A stretch of DNA of 64,000 nucleotides from contig NZ_JBBHLB010000006.1 of the NCBI RefSeq assembly GCF_037572415.1, forward strand, positions 141,897 to 205,896. Reading direction: 5' to 3'. The notes under the pieces were generated by a model. It was not told the origin of the DNA. It saw nothing but the letters and a program-made list of their open reading frames with translations, and did not search any database. Made by a program: the position numbers and the translations under genes. Source of the stretch: Flavonifractor porci. Lineage in GTDB: Bacteria; Bacillota; Clostridia; Oscillospirales; Oscillospiraceae. This document shows, in pieces, positions 63,884 to 64,000 of the stretch (the stretch's first letter is position 1; each line of letters opens with the position of its first letter).

Positions 63884-64000
<117 letters not shown>

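Overview
The window looks like a chromosome segment of a GC-rich, low-oxygen gut Clostridia (Oscillospiraceae/Flavonifractor-like). The grounds are many S-layer-homology (SLH) surface proteins, a Gram-positive LexA box, strong AGGAGG ribosome sites, the archaeal-type short ProRS and BlaI/M56, LytTR-DUF3021 and CD1871A-type modules. The genus is an inference; no 16S is present.

Layout. 0-7.3 kb: end of a secreted protein gene, a self-regulated TetR-MMPL exporter operon, an SLH protein and proS. 7.3-19.6 kb: an RCC1-repeat surface protein, a lipoprotein amidase with a YARHG zinc-ribbon protein, an aldose-epimerase-like protein, TIGR04255 and GNAT proteins, the NAD salvage pair pncA-pncB separated by a hairpin train and a duplicated gene start, and a large SLH/beta-helix protein. 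19.6-26.7 kb: a LexA-controlled operon lexA-ogt-small membrane protein-xth, a LytTR-DUF3021 pair, a MerR regulator divergent from a MATE pump across a textbook 19-bp-spacer palindromic promoter, and a beta-CASP metallo-beta-lactamase nuclease. 26.8-36.3 kb: a possible undescribed cassette. An SLH/Ig-like protein and an HTH regulator lie divergent from a soluble Hanks-type kinase followed by five tandem zinc-ribbon/one-TM proteins, four of them with outside beta-helix domains. 36.3-42.8 kb: a CatA-type acetyltransferase, a 152-bp palindromic insertion, a thiol/4Fe-4S membrane redox operon facing a two-component system across a perfect 45-bp palindrome, and a second MATE pump.

42.9-63.4 kb: two tandem integrative elements stacked in the 3' end of a tRNA-Thr(GGT) gene. 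The intact tRNA is at 63.35-63.43 kb, and 3'-half tRNA copies sit at 42.9 and 53.96 kb. Each element has a tyrosine integrase as its last gene before the att site. Element 1 (about 11.1 kb) carries BlaI/M56 signalling genes, two SLH-CAP proteins sharing 712 identical bp, a second recombinase behind a structured leader, and two replication-initiator-like HTH proteins. Element 2 (about 9.4 kb) carries a type I toxin/antisense RNA pair, a ribbon-helix-helix regulator with three identical palindromic operators, about 1.8 kb of repeat- and hairpin-rich DNA, an HUH Rep protein plus a degenerate paralogue lacking the catalytic residues, an XRE/XRE switch and the integrase.

63.4-64.0 kb: a minus-strand tRNA cluster (Asn, Met, Trp, Asp, Thr) behind a 5S rRNA, so the elements sit just downstream of an rRNA operon.

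All functional calls come from reading motifs and context. No database search was run.
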